DNA from: an uncultured Bacteroidota bacterium
GTDB taxonomy: Bacteria > Bacteroidota > Bacteroidia > UKL13-3
Length of the DNA: 64,000 nucleotides
Direction of reading: 5' to 3'
Assembly: GCA_903883965.1 (NCBI GenBank)
Contig: CAISCU010000033.1
Location: 50,387 to 114,386, forward strand
Shown: piece after piece, positions 52,691 to 62,320 of the stretch
Layout of the letters: each line of letters begins with the position of its first letter
How positions within the stretch are numbered: position 1 is the stretch's first letter
The notes under the pieces: model-generated
Told to the model about the DNA's origin: nothing
Databases searched by the model: none
The model's input: the letters and a program-made list of their open reading frames with translations, nothing else
Position numbers and translations under genes: made by a program

Positions 52691-53724
52691 TTTTGAAATA
52701 TAGCTTTACCAAATATCCTCTTCAATTTGCTTTTGATGCACGCACTTCACGTGGACCAATTCAAACACATATGGCCTATCTGATAACAATTACAGATGGC
52801 AATAAAAGAGGCATTGGCGAAGCATCACCTTTAGCTGGTTTAAGCATAGATGCTGTACCTGATTTTGAAATACAATTGCAATTTTTTTTAAGTGAGTTGG
52901 CTTCAGGCAAACAATTAGAAGAATTGGATTTACAATTGTGGCCTGCAATCCATTTTGGTTTAGAAACAGCCATAGCTGATTTTGAAAATGGAGGCTATCA
53001 GATGTTTGAGCCCAATAACTGGGTAAAAGGCAAACCTATTCCAATTAACGGTTTGGTATGGATGCACCAAGCAGATCAAATGCTAGCTCAAGCCATAGCC
53101 AAAGCCCAGCAAGGCTATACACATATTAAGTTTAAAGTGGGTGCGCTGAATTTTGAAGCCGAGTGCAATATGCTCAATGAATTTAGAAAGCTATACAGCG
53201 CAAGTAAAGTACAAATCAGGTTAGATGCCAATGGGGCATTCTCTAAAATTGAGGTACTTGAAAAACTTCAGGTATTGAGTCAGTTTCATATTCATAGCAT
53301 TGAACAGCCCATACCAGCTGGCAATTGGGATGATATGGCAGCACTCATTCAAAAAAGCCCAATTCCTATTGCATTAGATGAAGAATTAATTGGCATTGAT
53401 GTTTGGTCAAAAGGCAATGAGTTGATAAACCATTGTATGCCTGATTACCTCATTTTAAAACCAACGCTCATTGGTGGAATTGCCATTGCCAACGAATGGA
53501 TACGATTGGCTCAACACTACCAAAAAGGTTGGTGGGCAACTTCGGCTTTGGAATCAAGTATTGGATTAAACAGAATTGCACAATGGTGCAGTAGCACCGG
53601 CTCAAACATTCCTCAAGGTTTGGGAACAGGTAGTTTGTATAAAAATAATTTTGAGTCTCCTTTTACGGCCAGTGCAGGATTTCTTAGTTACGACTTGGCC
53701 AAAAAATGGAAACTGCCTTTCTAA
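52681..53724 (+). CDS. menC: o-succinylbenzoate synthase (MenC-type enolase superfamily)
   Basis: HIKFKVG, RLDANGAF, SIEQP, ALDEELIG, ILKPTLIGG; adjacent to menA. TTG start. Confidence 0.87.
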   Translation: MGIVLKYSFTKYPLQFAFDARTSRGPIQTHMAYLITITDGNKRGIGEASPLAGLSIDAVPDFEIQLQFFLSELASGKQLEELDLQLWPAIHFGLETAIADFENGGYQMFEPNNWVKGKPIPINGLVWMHQADQMLAQAIAKAQQGYTHIKFKVGALNFEAECNMLNEFRKLYSASKVQIRLDANGAFSKIEVLEKLQVLSQFHIHSIEQPIPAGNWDDMAALIQKSPIPIALDEELIGIDVWSKGNELINHCMPDYLILKPTLIGGIAIANEWIRLAQHYQKGWWATSALESSIGLNRIAQWCSSTGSNIPQGLGTGSLYKNNFESPFTASAGFLSYDLAKKWKLPF

Positions 53725-54094
53725 AATAAGTGTCAAACACAAATAAAAACAAGCTATAACAAAAAGCACCCAAGCAGTTTGCATACATGTCTTCTAATTC
53801 ATAAGTTCTATAAATGAAAAAGGAGCCTTGCAATTGTTCAATTAAAACGCCGTAAATGGCACTGATGATAGCTCCTATTCCATACCATAATTTATTCTTT
53901 TGGTAATGAACCCAAGCAATATTTAACAACAATGCTTGTGTGCCAAACAATACAAAGTGTGCCAATTTATCTACCCCAAAACTAAACCAGTTTAAATACA
54001 CTTTTGGAAACTGACTCACATTCATGATACAGCCAACTAAAATAAAGAATGCCCAAATGATAGCAGGGCCAAATGCCAATACTTTCTTTAACAC
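53684..54094 (-). CDS. VanZ-like family membrane protein
   Basis: DKLAHFVLFGTQALLLNI...YGVLIEQLQGSFFIYRTYELEDMYANCLGAFCY. Confidence 0.88.
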   Translation of the reverse strand: MLKKVLAFGPAIIWAFFILVGCIMNVSQFPKVYLNWFSFGVDKLAHFVLFGTQALLLNIAWVHYQKNKLWYGIGAIISAIYGVLIEQLQGSFFIYRTYELEDMYANCLGAFCYSLFLFVFDTYFRKAVSIFWPSRN

Positions 54095-55308
54095 ACTGCT
54101 TCTATTGCAGCAATACCTGGTAGTTGTTTGCCTTCAAAATATTCAAGCAATGCACCACCGCCAGTACTGATATAACTCACTTCATTTTCAAAGCCAAATT
54201 TTGCAACTGCTGCAGCACTATCACCACCACCAATTAAACTAAATGCGCCTTTTTTACTTGCTGCCACAACAGCTGCTCCAACTGATTTAGTTCCATTTTC
54301 AAAATGACTCATTTCAAAAACACCCATTGGGCCATTCCATAAAATGGTTTTAGAAACTAGTATGGCTTCAGAGAATGCTGCAATAGCTTTTTCACCAATA
54401 TCTAAACCCATCCAGCCCTTTTCAATTAATTGGTTGCTGCATTGTTTGTATGCGGCTTCATTGCTAAATGCATCAGCAACAATAGAGTCTTCAGGTAACA
54501 ACAACTGTACCCCTCTGTTTTTTGCTTTTTCCATTAATTCTTTGCAAAGGTCTAAGCGGTCGTCTTCACATAAACTGGAACCAATTTCATAACCTTGGGC
54601 TTTTAAAAAGGTATAGGCCATGCCACCACCAATGATTAAATAATCTACTTTTTCAATCAGGTTTTCTAGAATAAGTAATTTGTCTGAAACTTTGGCACCG
54701 CCTGTAATGGCTGTAAATGGCCTTTCAGCACCTTGTATTACCTTTTGTGCATTTTCAATTTCTCTTGCCATGACATATCCAAAACAAGCTGCTTTAGGAA
54801 AGAACTGAGCAATGATTGCGGTAGAAGCATGTGCTCTATGGGCTGTTCCAAATGCGTCGTTTACATAAATATTTCCAAGCTTGCTGAGTTGCTCGGCAAA
54901 TGCCAAGTCGCCTTTTTCTTCTTCTTTGTAAAAGCGGAGATTTTCTAATAACAATATTTCACCTGCTTTTAATTGATTGGCCATTTCTATTGCATCAGCA
55001 CCAATACAGTCACTTGCAAATTGGATGGGCTTACCTGTTAGTTCACTCAAATTGGCAACTACATGCTTCAATGTAAATTTATCATATGCAACGCTTCCGT
55101 CCTCGTTCAATTTTTTCAATGGTCTTCCTAAATGACTCATCAAAATACAAGCGCCACCATCGGCCAATATTTTTTGTATGGTAGGGATGGTTGCTTTTAT
55201 GCGCGCATCATCAGTTACGGCAAAAGTTGTTTTGTCTAAAGGAACATTGAAATCAACACGAATCAAGGCTTTTTTGCCTGAAAAATTCATTTGGTCAACA
55301 GTTAACAT
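54088..55308 (-). CDS. pgk: Phosphoglycerate kinase
   Basis: KKALIRVDFNVPLD, LMSHLGRPLK, LLLENLRFYKEEEKGD, TGGAKVSDKL, IGGGDSAAAV. Confidence 0.97.
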   Translation of the reverse strand: MLTVDQMNFSGKKALIRVDFNVPLDKTTFAVTDDARIKATIPTIQKILADGGACILMSHLGRPLKKLNEDGSVAYDKFTLKHVVANLSELTGKPIQFASDCIGADAIEMANQLKAGEILLLENLRFYKEEEKGDLAFAEQLSKLGNIYVNDAFGTAHRAHASTAIIAQFFPKAACFGYVMAREIENAQKVIQGAERPFTAITGGAKVSDKLLILENLIEKVDYLIIGGGMAYTFLKAQGYEIGSSLCEDDRLDLCKELMEKAKNRGVQLLLPEDSIVADAFSNEAAYKQCSNQLIEKGWMGLDIGEKAIAAFSEAILVSKTILWNGPMGVFEMSHFENGTKSVGAAVVAASKKGAFSLIGGGDSAAAVAKFGFENEVSYISTGGGALLEYFEGKQLPGIAAIEAVC

Positions 55309-55421
55309 GTGTCTTGTGATTAAGTGCTGCAAATGTACTCATTCTTTTTAGGGTGCAAAAAGTCTTCATGAAAAATTTGACATCTTATGGTAGTTTGGCT
55401 TTGAAAGTTTATTTTTAAAAC

Positions 55422-55769
55422 ATGGCAATCAAATTTATCAAAGTCTATGACTACGCATTGCACGGTAATAAACCACATGCTAACAATACGTTGCGCACCA
55501 TTGATATTGAAGGCAAACGCATTTGTTTGGCCCATATTAACGGAAAATTTTATGCTACCGACGACAAATGTCCACATGCAGGAGCTAGACTAGGTGCAGG
55601 CTTTTGCGATGAAGCTGGTATGATTGTATGCCCAGTTCATAGGTATAAATACGATCCAATGACTGGAAAAGGTGCCAACCAACAAGGAGATTTTATTGCA
55701 ACCTACCCGGTTCAAGAAAAGCAAGATGGCATTTATGTAGGAATAGAAAAAAAATGGTGGCAATTTTAA
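55422..55769 (+). CDS. Rieske 2Fe-2S domain protein
   Basis: DDKCPHAGARLGAG...IVCPVHRYKYDPMTGK (CxH...CxxH). Confidence 0.92.
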   Translation: MAIKFIKVYDYALHGNKPHANNTLRTIDIEGKRICLAHINGKFYATDDKCPHAGARLGAGFCDEAGMIVCPVHRYKYDPMTGKGANQQGDFIATYPVQEKQDGIYVGIEKKWWQF

Positions 55770-55775
55770 CAGATC

Positions 55776-56516
55776 ATGCAAGAACTCATTTCACAATATT
55801 TACACCAATACAATGAATTTAAACATTGGAGTCCAAGTCATTTGGCTGCTTTGTTTGTGTCTTTGAGTTGTATTGTTTTGATTCCACTGTATAGCAAACA
55901 TTATTTAAACGAAAAAGCTCAATACAAATTAGGCGCAGCAATTGGTATTTTAATTGCTTGTAGTTTATTGGCATGGAACCTATTGGTAGCTGCTTCTGGT
56001 AATTATTCTTTGCAGAAAGACTTGCCATTGCAATTGTGTCGATTTGCTAATTTAACTGTTGTTTTGGTGATGGTATGGCGCAAGCAATGGTGGTTTGAAT
56101 TGCTCTATTTTTGGGCGTTGGCAGGCATGTTGCAAGCAAGTATTACCCCCGATTTAAAAGAAGATTATCCGCATTTTTTATATTTTAGGTACTGGATCGG
56201 TCATACCGGTATGATACTGGCTTTGGTATATGCAGCAGTGGTATACCAAATGAGACCTCAATTTAAACATGTGCTCAAGGCCATGGTTGGAATTAACGTA
56301 TTTATGTTGTTTGCAGCTTTGGTAAATGTGCTCATTGGAGCCAATTATTTTTGGATTTGTAACAAACCTCCAACAGCAAGTATTTTAGATTATCTAGGGC
56401 CTTGGCCTTGGTATATTTTCTTCGCAGAATTTGTTGCACTAGCCAATTTTTCATTGGCTTACTTGCCTTGGTTGCTGGTAGATTACATCCAAAAAAAGCA
56501 ATCTAATACCGAATAG
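55776..56516 (+). CDS. TIGR02206/YwaF family membrane protein
   Basis: HWSPSHLAALF...LPLQLCRFANL...YFRYWIGHTGMILALVYA. Confidence 0.82.
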   Translation: MQELISQYLHQYNEFKHWSPSHLAALFVSLSCIVLIPLYSKHYLNEKAQYKLGAAIGILIACSLLAWNLLVAASGNYSLQKDLPLQLCRFANLTVVLVMVWRKQWWFELLYFWALAGMLQASITPDLKEDYPHFLYFRYWIGHTGMILALVYAAVVYQMRPQFKHVLKAMVGINVFMLFAALVNVLIGANYFWICNKPPTASILDYLGPWPWYIFFAEFVALANFSLAYLPWLLVDYIQKKQSNTE

Positions 56517-56517
56517 T

Positions 56518-57243
56518 TTAAGCCAAAGCCATTGTCAATTCAAGCAATCCGGTTAATAGTATCAGGAGTAAAACCAGGGTTCGGAATTTTTTATAATCGA
56601 AACGGTTTAAAATGAGTTTACCAATCCAGGTACCAATGAAACTTGTTACAAATAACCAGGGTAACAAATAAAAGTCGTGTATGTGAATGAACCCATTGAT
56701 GCCATAGACGATGGTTCTAGAAGAGTCTACCAATAAATCTATGAGAGCTGAAGTAGCTATAAATGTTTGAATGGGCAGTTTAAATGAAGTGAGTAACAAA
56801 CCTCTGATTGCACCTCCTGTTCCTATTATTCCTGCTAAGAAGCCAGCAATTGACCCTCCAATTAAATTATTTTTTAAATTGATTTTCCAATTGATATTTT
56901 CATACAATAAAAGTATCACGCTCAATGCAATTAAAAAAATGGATAAGGCATTTTTTAGAAGATCAGTTGCTACAAATTTGCTCAGGTAAGCACCTAAAAA
57001 AACAAACAAAACAGAAGGAATGCCAATCTGATAAATGAGCTTTTTATCGATACCTGTTCGGAATAAGCTCAATTTTGAAATGTTGCTCGACAAATGAAAC
57101 AGTGCAGTAATGCCAAGTGCCGATTGAAAATCGATGAAATAACTGGCAATGGGAATAAAAAACAAGGAGGAACCAAAACCACCTATAGTGCCTAAAATTT
57201 CGGCAACCAATGCCAATAACAAAAATAAAACGGGATGTTCCAA
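56518..57243 (-). CDS. TauE/SafE family sulfite exporter-like permease
   Basis: EILGTIGGFGSSLFFIPIASYF...GIIGTGGAIRGLLLTSF...GTWIGKLIL. Confidence 0.88.
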   Translation of the reverse strand: MEHPVLFLLLALVAEILGTIGGFGSSLFFIPIASYFIDFQSALGITALFHLSSNISKLSLFRTGIDKKLIYQIGIPSVLFVFLGAYLSKFVATDLLKNALSIFLIALSVILLLYENINWKINLKNNLIGGSIAGFLAGIIGTGGAIRGLLLTSFKLPIQTFIATSALIDLLVDSSRTIVYGINGFIHIHDFYLLPWLFVTSFIGTWIGKLILNRFDYKKFRTLVLLLILLTGLLELTMALA

Positions 57244-57287
57244 GCGTTCAAAAATAGCTTAAAATATAGGCTAAACCATAGCAGTTG

Positions 57288-57794
57288 CTATTTAAATGCT
57301 TGTTTGTATATTTTTTGGATACTGTTTTTTTCTTCTAATTGGATGCAGGTTTCTAGTTCTAATTTTAAAAATGCATAGGTTGTTAGGTCAGACAAATAAA
57401 TGGCCAATAATGCTTTTGCAGCACTCCACCTCACCACAGTTCCACCTTGTTTTGCATTGATAAGTAAAGCGTTTATATGTTTGTGCCAGTTAACAGTCAT
57501 TATTGGTGCCAATAAGGCAATGCATCGGGCACATTCCCACTGAACTCTTGGAGCATTATCGCACAAAATAGCTTCTAAATTTGGAACCACAGCAATCGGA
57601 AAAAGTGTTGGGTTTAATTCGGTATACAATACAATTGCTTCCATACAATTTCCTCTGTCTGCGGGCTTCAGCGAAGGTATTTCTGCTATTAGTTTATTCA
57701 CGGAAAATACTTGGTCAGATAGTGCTTGAAAGATTGCCGAACAAATTGCCTTTCCTTTTAGTGGACTGCTTTTAATAAATGCTTGGATACTCAT
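57288..57794 (-). CDS. HEAT-repeat-like hypothetical protein
   Basis: Helical repeat appearance (VPNLEAILCDNAPRVQWECARCIALLAPI, VVRWSAAKALLAIY); ATGA overlap with upstream mgtA-like gene. Confidence 0.65.
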   Translation of the reverse strand: MSIQAFIKSSPLKGKAICSAIFQALSDQVFSVNKLIAEIPSLKPADRGNCMEAIVLYTELNPTLFPIAVVPNLEAILCDNAPRVQWECARCIALLAPIMTVNWHKHINALLINAKQGGTVVRWSAAKALLAIYLSDLTTYAFLKLELETCIQLEEKNSIQKIYKQAFK

Positions 57795-60322
57795 TTTTCT
57801 GTTAGTTTGTTCAAACTAGATTTAAAAAACCATACTTTTAAGAGATCGGCAGTTAGGATATAACAAGTTACAATTCCTATTAAAATTCCCATTTGCCAAA
57901 TTGGCAATGGAACCAACCCCAACCTTTCTGATAATGGAATATAAGGCAATATGAATGTGGTAATCAAACCAATTGCGCTCATGATAAAGAGCCATTTACC
58001 AGGCAAACTTTTAAAGAAGTTTTGATGTGTTCTGATGATAAATAAAATAAACAATTCGGTTAAAATTGATTCAACAAACCAAGCTGTTTGAAAACCATGT
58101 TCGGTTACTTGCAATCCTTTCCACAATATAAAAAAGGTAAGCATGTCAAAAATAGAACTGTGCAAACCAAAAATAACCATATAATTCCGAATGGTTTTGA
58201 TATTCCATTTGCCAGGTTTTTTGAGTTGTTGGTCATCAACATTATCGGAGGCAATAGATAAATAAGGGAAGTCTGTTATAAAATTGGTTAATAAGATTTG
58301 TTTTGGCAACATGGGTAAAAAAGGCAACAACAAAGATGCACCTGCCACACTAAACATGTTGCCGAAGGTAGAACCCGTATTGATAAATATATATTTTAGG
58401 GTATTGGCAAATGTTTTTCTACCCTCTTTGATACCTTCTATCAATACATCTAGGTTTTTTTCAAGCAATACAAAGTCGGCCGCTTCTTTAGCTATATCAA
58501 CAGCATTTTCTACAGAGATTCCAATATCTGCAGCATGTAATGCCGCTACATCATTGATACCATCACCCATATATGCAACTGAATGGTTGTGTTTCAATGC
58601 CAGAATTATTTGTTCTTTTTGTTGAGGGTCTATTTCGGCAAATATTTGGTGTTCATTTACCAACATTGGAATGGCTTCTGGGGCAGCAGCAGCCAATTTT
58701 GTTCCACTTAAAACTTTTGGGTTTTCTATGCCCAATTGTGTTCCAAGTGCATGGGCAACGAGTTGGTTGTCGCCAGTAATAATTTTTAATCCAATGCCTA
58801 ATTCATTGAGTTGTTTTAAGGTGATTTGAATGCCTTCTTTTACAGGGTCTGACAACAATACAAATCCACCAAATAGCATATTGCTTTCGTCAGAAATTGT
58901 TAAATTATTTGAATTACTTTCTTTGTAACTCAGCGCAATTACTCTGAAGCCTTTACTTGCAAATTGTTCAAAAAGTTTTTTAATAGTATCTAGGTGTTCA
59001 GAAATGTTTTCTACTTGTTCTGTTTTACTTTTTACATGTGTGCATATGCTAATTATTTCAGCAAATGCACCTTTGGTAACAATTAAATTACAAGCACTTT
59101 GTTGAACTAAAATACTCAAGCGTTTGCGGTTAAAATCGTAGGGTAATTCGGCTAGTTTTACGGGTAAAATACTATTTGCAGAGTGGTAATTTTTAAGTGC
59201 TTTGTCAATTGGATTGCTATATCCGCCTTCTAAGCAGGCATTCCAACATGCATAGTCTTCAACTGTTTTATCAGGTTTTCCCCATGCATTTACTATTTCA
59301 TGTATAGCAATGTTTCCGGCTGTGAGGGTTCCTGTTTTATCTGTACACAAGAGATTAATTTCTCCTAAGTTTTGAATGGCATTTAATTTTTTTACAATCA
59401 CTTTTTTTGCCAATAACCTTTTGGCTCCTGCACTCATAGCAATGGTAGTTATAGCCGGCAAAAGTTCAGGTGCCATGCCCACTGCAAGCGCTAAAGCAAA
59501 CAAACCTGCATCAAATAAATTTTCGTGAAAATACATGTTCACACCAAAAATAAATAGGGCCAATACAAGGGTTATTTTCATGAGAAAAAGGCCAAAATCA
59601 TTGATTCCTTTCTCAAAACTTGTAGGCATATTGACATGGCTTCTCACTACTATTTGATTGAACAATGTTTGTTCGTTGGTATGAATAACAATGGCTTTTG
59701 CAGAGCCGCTAATGACATTAGTGCCCATCCATAAACAATTGCTTCTCTGGCTCAAACTGCTTTCAGCTGCAGTTTGTTCTGAATTTTTTCTTACAGGAAA
59801 TGATTCTCCTGTTAGGCTCGATTCATTCACGTGCAATTCGTTACAATCCATGATCAAGCAATCTGCAGGTATTAAATCACCTGCTGAAAAAACTACCAAA
59901 TCGCCGGGTAACAATTGTTTACTCGGAATTTCGTATGCTTTTCCATTCCTGAATACCATACATTGGTGTGCCAATAAAGACTGTAGTTTTTTAACTATGT
60001 TTTGTGCGTTTCGTTCTTGAAAAAAGCTCAGGGTTCCTGTAGACAATACAATAAATAAAATGATAAAAACATCAGAGGTATCACCTAAAAAAGCAGATAA
60101 AAGCACGGCTGCTATCAATAGCAACATAAGTGGACTCTTAAATTGTCCAATAAATGTTTTTAGATCAAAAATGAATGTGTTTTCAGAAACAGCTTGTGGT
60201 TTGTTCTGAGAACTAAGGTCATCTACTTGTTCATTGGAATAGCCATTCTCATTGGTATTAAAATGGTTCATCCAAAATGAAGTTGTCTTGTCCCAGAATA
60301 TATGAGCGGGGTATTGGTTCAT
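57791..60322 (-). CDS. mgtA: Magnesium-translocating P-type ATPase (MgtA-like)
   Basis: LLCTDKTGTLTAGN, ESSLTGESFPV, TGDN, YMGDGINDVAALHAADIGISVENAVDIAKEAADFVLLEKNLDVL. Confidence 0.92.
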   Translation of the reverse strand: MNQYPAHIFWDKTTSFWMNHFNTNENGYSNEQVDDLSSQNKPQAVSENTFIFDLKTFIGQFKSPLMLLLIAAVLLSAFLGDTSDVFIILFIVLSTGTLSFFQERNAQNIVKKLQSLLAHQCMVFRNGKAYEIPSKQLLPGDLVVFSAGDLIPADCLIMDCNELHVNESSLTGESFPVRKNSEQTAAESSLSQRSNCLWMGTNVISGSAKAIVIHTNEQTLFNQIVVRSHVNMPTSFEKGINDFGLFLMKITLVLALFIFGVNMYFHENLFDAGLFALALAVGMAPELLPAITTIAMSAGAKRLLAKKVIVKKLNAIQNLGEINLLCTDKTGTLTAGNIAIHEIVNAWGKPDKTVEDYACWNACLEGGYSNPIDKALKNYHSANSILPVKLAELPYDFNRKRLSILVQQSACNLIVTKGAFAEIISICTHVKSKTEQVENISEHLDTIKKLFEQFASKGFRVIALSYKESNSNNLTISDESNMLFGGFVLLSDPVKEGIQITLKQLNELGIGLKIITGDNQLVAHALGTQLGIENPKVLSGTKLAAAAPEAIPMLVNEHQIFAEIDPQQKEQIILALKHNHSVAYMGDGINDVAALHAADIGISVENAVDIAKEAADFVLLEKNLDVLIEGIKEGRKTFANTLKYIFINTGSTFGNMFSVAGASLLLPFLPMLPKQILLTNFITDFPYLSIASDNVDDQQLKKPGKWNIKTIRNYMVIFGLHSSIFDMLTFFILWKGLQVTEHGFQTAWFVESILTELFILFIIRTHQNFFKSLPGKWLFIMSAIGLITTFILPYIPLSERLGLVPLPIWQMGILIGIVTCYILTADLLKVWFFKSSLNKLTEK

Positions 60323-60339
60323 CTTATATATTTTTCCAA

Positions 60340-60903
60340 TTAATTAGGATCAATTTTTAGCTGATACTTATCTAACAAACCAGACAAACCACTTGCAGAA
60401 AACCTTGCTTTTTTGACTTGGTTTTTTTCTGGATCAATTGAATAATGATAGGCTGTTCTAAAATCACAATCTTCTAGGTTTGTCTGAAAAAATACTGCAC
60501 CCGATAAATCGCAATCTTCAAATACAGCTTTGTTTAAATTGGCAGCAGTAAAATCTGATTCCTTTAATGTACAATGTTTAAATACACTTTGTTTGAGCCT
60601 TTTTTTATAAAAATTTGCCAAGTTTAATATGCAATTTTCGAAACAAACTTCAAACAAGAAATCTTTGCAAATTTCAAAGTTAAATCCCAATAATTTACAT
60701 CCTAAAAACCGCACATTCATGAATGCTGTTTGGTTGCTCTTAGCTAAACTTAAATCACAATTTTCAAATACACATTCACTAAATACATAATCACTTAAAT
60801 CTGCATCTTTTAGGTCTAAATTTATAAACTTACATTGGTTAAATGTGCCTTTTTCTGGCAAATCATCCTCAAAAATTTGGTCCTCATAAATTGTCTCATC
60901 CAT
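60340..60903 (-). CDS. Pentapeptide repeat protein
   Basis: Runs of A(D/N)LXX/xFxx units: INLDLKDADLSDYVFSECVFENCDLSLAK, FEDCDLSGAVFFQTNLEDCDFRTAY. Confidence 0.88.
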   Translation of the reverse strand: MDETIYEDQIFEDDLPEKGTFNQCKFINLDLKDADLSDYVFSECVFENCDLSLAKSNQTAFMNVRFLGCKLLGFNFEICKDFLFEVCFENCILNLANFYKKRLKQSVFKHCTLKESDFTAANLNKAVFEDCDLSGAVFFQTNLEDCDFRTAYHYSIDPEKNQVKKARFSASGLSGLLDKYQLKIDPN

Positions 60904-61007
60904 CTTTTCAAAGCTAACAAGAAAGCCCAATTTTCTAGTATGTACTAAGCTTAATTTAAGACTTTAAGTTTTTTAATGCCTTTAAATTAACGATGTTTGC
61001 TGCCCAA

Positions 61008-62219
61008 ATGAGTAAAAAAGAAAAAATCATATTGTTTGTTCTGGCAGCCATCAATTTTACCAATATCATGGATTTTATGATCATGATGCCTCTTGGTCCA
61101 CAATTGATGCGTTTGTTTCAAATAGGTCCTCAAGAATTCAGTGTAGTGGTTTCTAGTTACACTTTCAGCGCCTTTGTTTCTGGCATGATGTCTTCTTTGA
61201 TCATAGATAAATTTGATCGTAAAAAGTCGCTTTTGTTTATGTATGCAGGATTTATTCTGGGTACATTTTTATGTGGCATGGCCAACAGTTATTATTTATT
61301 AATTGGAGCTAGAATATTCACAGGTTTATTTGGCGGTGTCATTGGAGCAACTGTCATGTCAATAGTTGGCGACTTAATCCCATTTGAACGCAGAGGTCAA
61401 GCCATGGGTATTGTCATGTCTTCATTTTCTGTTGCTTCAATTGCTGGTGTACCATTTGGCTTGTTTATAGCTACTCACAGTTCATTTGGTTGGCAGGCTC
61501 CTTTTTTATTTTTAGCTGTTTTTGGTCTTTTTATTTTTGCAATGGTTTACCGCATGTTGCCTGCAATATGTGCGCATTTAGAAGTTCATGGAGAGAAACA
61601 ACCACTTTTTAAAGTTTTTGCTAATATTTTAGAAGACAATAACCAGCGCAGGGCCATTTTCTTGTCTATGGTGATGATGTTGGGCCACTTTGCCATTATA
61701 CCTTTCATTAGCCCTTCAATGGTTGCTAATGTGGGTTTTTCTGAGTCTCAATTACAGTACATATATTTAGTAGGTGGAGCTGCAACCATCTTTACCTCAC
61801 CCTACATTGGAAAAATGTCTGATAAATATGGCAAGTTTAAAATCTTCTCCATATTTGCTTCCTTGTGCGCATTGCCAGTATTTGCCATTACCAATATGCC
61901 TCCTGTTTCTATTTACTTGGCTTTAGCGGTGGCAGCTATCTTTTTTATTTTTGTAAGTGGCCGAATGATTCCAATGCAAGCCATGATTACCGCATCGGTA
62001 AATCCTAAATTTAGAGGAAGTTTCATGAGTATCAATTCTTCTTTGCAACAATTGATGGCTGGTTTAGGATCGTTATTGGCTGGAATGATAGTTGTAAAAG
62101 ATGATGTAAGTGGTAAATTGCTTAATTACCAATATGTGGGTTATTTGTCTATCTTAATGGGATTTTTAGCCATTTACCTAGCCAGTCGTTTAAAAAACAA
62201 CGAAGGCAAAACCTTCTAA
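61008..62219 (+). CDS. MFS transporter
   Basis: 12-TM-like protein; DKFDRKKSLLFMYAGF, ARIFTGLFGGVIGATVMSIVGDLIPFERRGQAMGI; ATG at 60993 is an alternative start. Confidence 0.92.
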   Translation: MSKKEKIILFVLAAINFTNIMDFMIMMPLGPQLMRLFQIGPQEFSVVVSSYTFSAFVSGMMSSLIIDKFDRKKSLLFMYAGFILGTFLCGMANSYYLLIGARIFTGLFGGVIGATVMSIVGDLIPFERRGQAMGIVMSSFSVASIAGVPFGLFIATHSSFGWQAPFLFLAVFGLFIFAMVYRMLPAICAHLEVHGEKQPLFKVFANILEDNNQRRAIFLSMVMMLGHFAIIPFISPSMVANVGFSESQLQYIYLVGGAATIFTSPYIGKMSDKYGKFKIFSIFASLCALPVFAITNMPPVSIYLALAVAAIFFIFVSGRMIPMQAMITASVNPKFRGSFMSINSSLQQLMAGLGSLLAGMIVVKDDVSGKLLNYQYVGYLSILMGFLAIYLASRLKNNEGKTF

Positions 62220-62261
62220 CCCCTTCATTTTTCGGGCTTCTTCAATTAACCTACACGATTT

Positions 62262-62292
62262 TTTGGTGTTGGTAAATATTCGGTTATCTTTG
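62262..62292 (+). promoter_or_regulatory. Bacteroidota-type promoter of guaB
   Basis: TTTG (62262-62265)-N19-TATCTTTG (62285-62292). Confidence 0.65.
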
Positions 62293-62295
62293 TCC

Positions 62296-62320
62296 GGCAA
62301 ATAATCATTCTTTATTTGCC
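62296..62320 (+). promoter_or_regulatory. Perfect 8-bp hairpin abutting the guaB start codon
   Basis: GGCAAATA-atcattctt-TATTTGCC immediately followed by ATG at 62321. Confidence 0.5.

Noticed and set aside
60340-60903. Qnr-type quinolone resistance gene
   Set aside because: Pentapeptide repeats alone do not establish Qnr function; such proteins are common chromosomal genes in Bacteroidota
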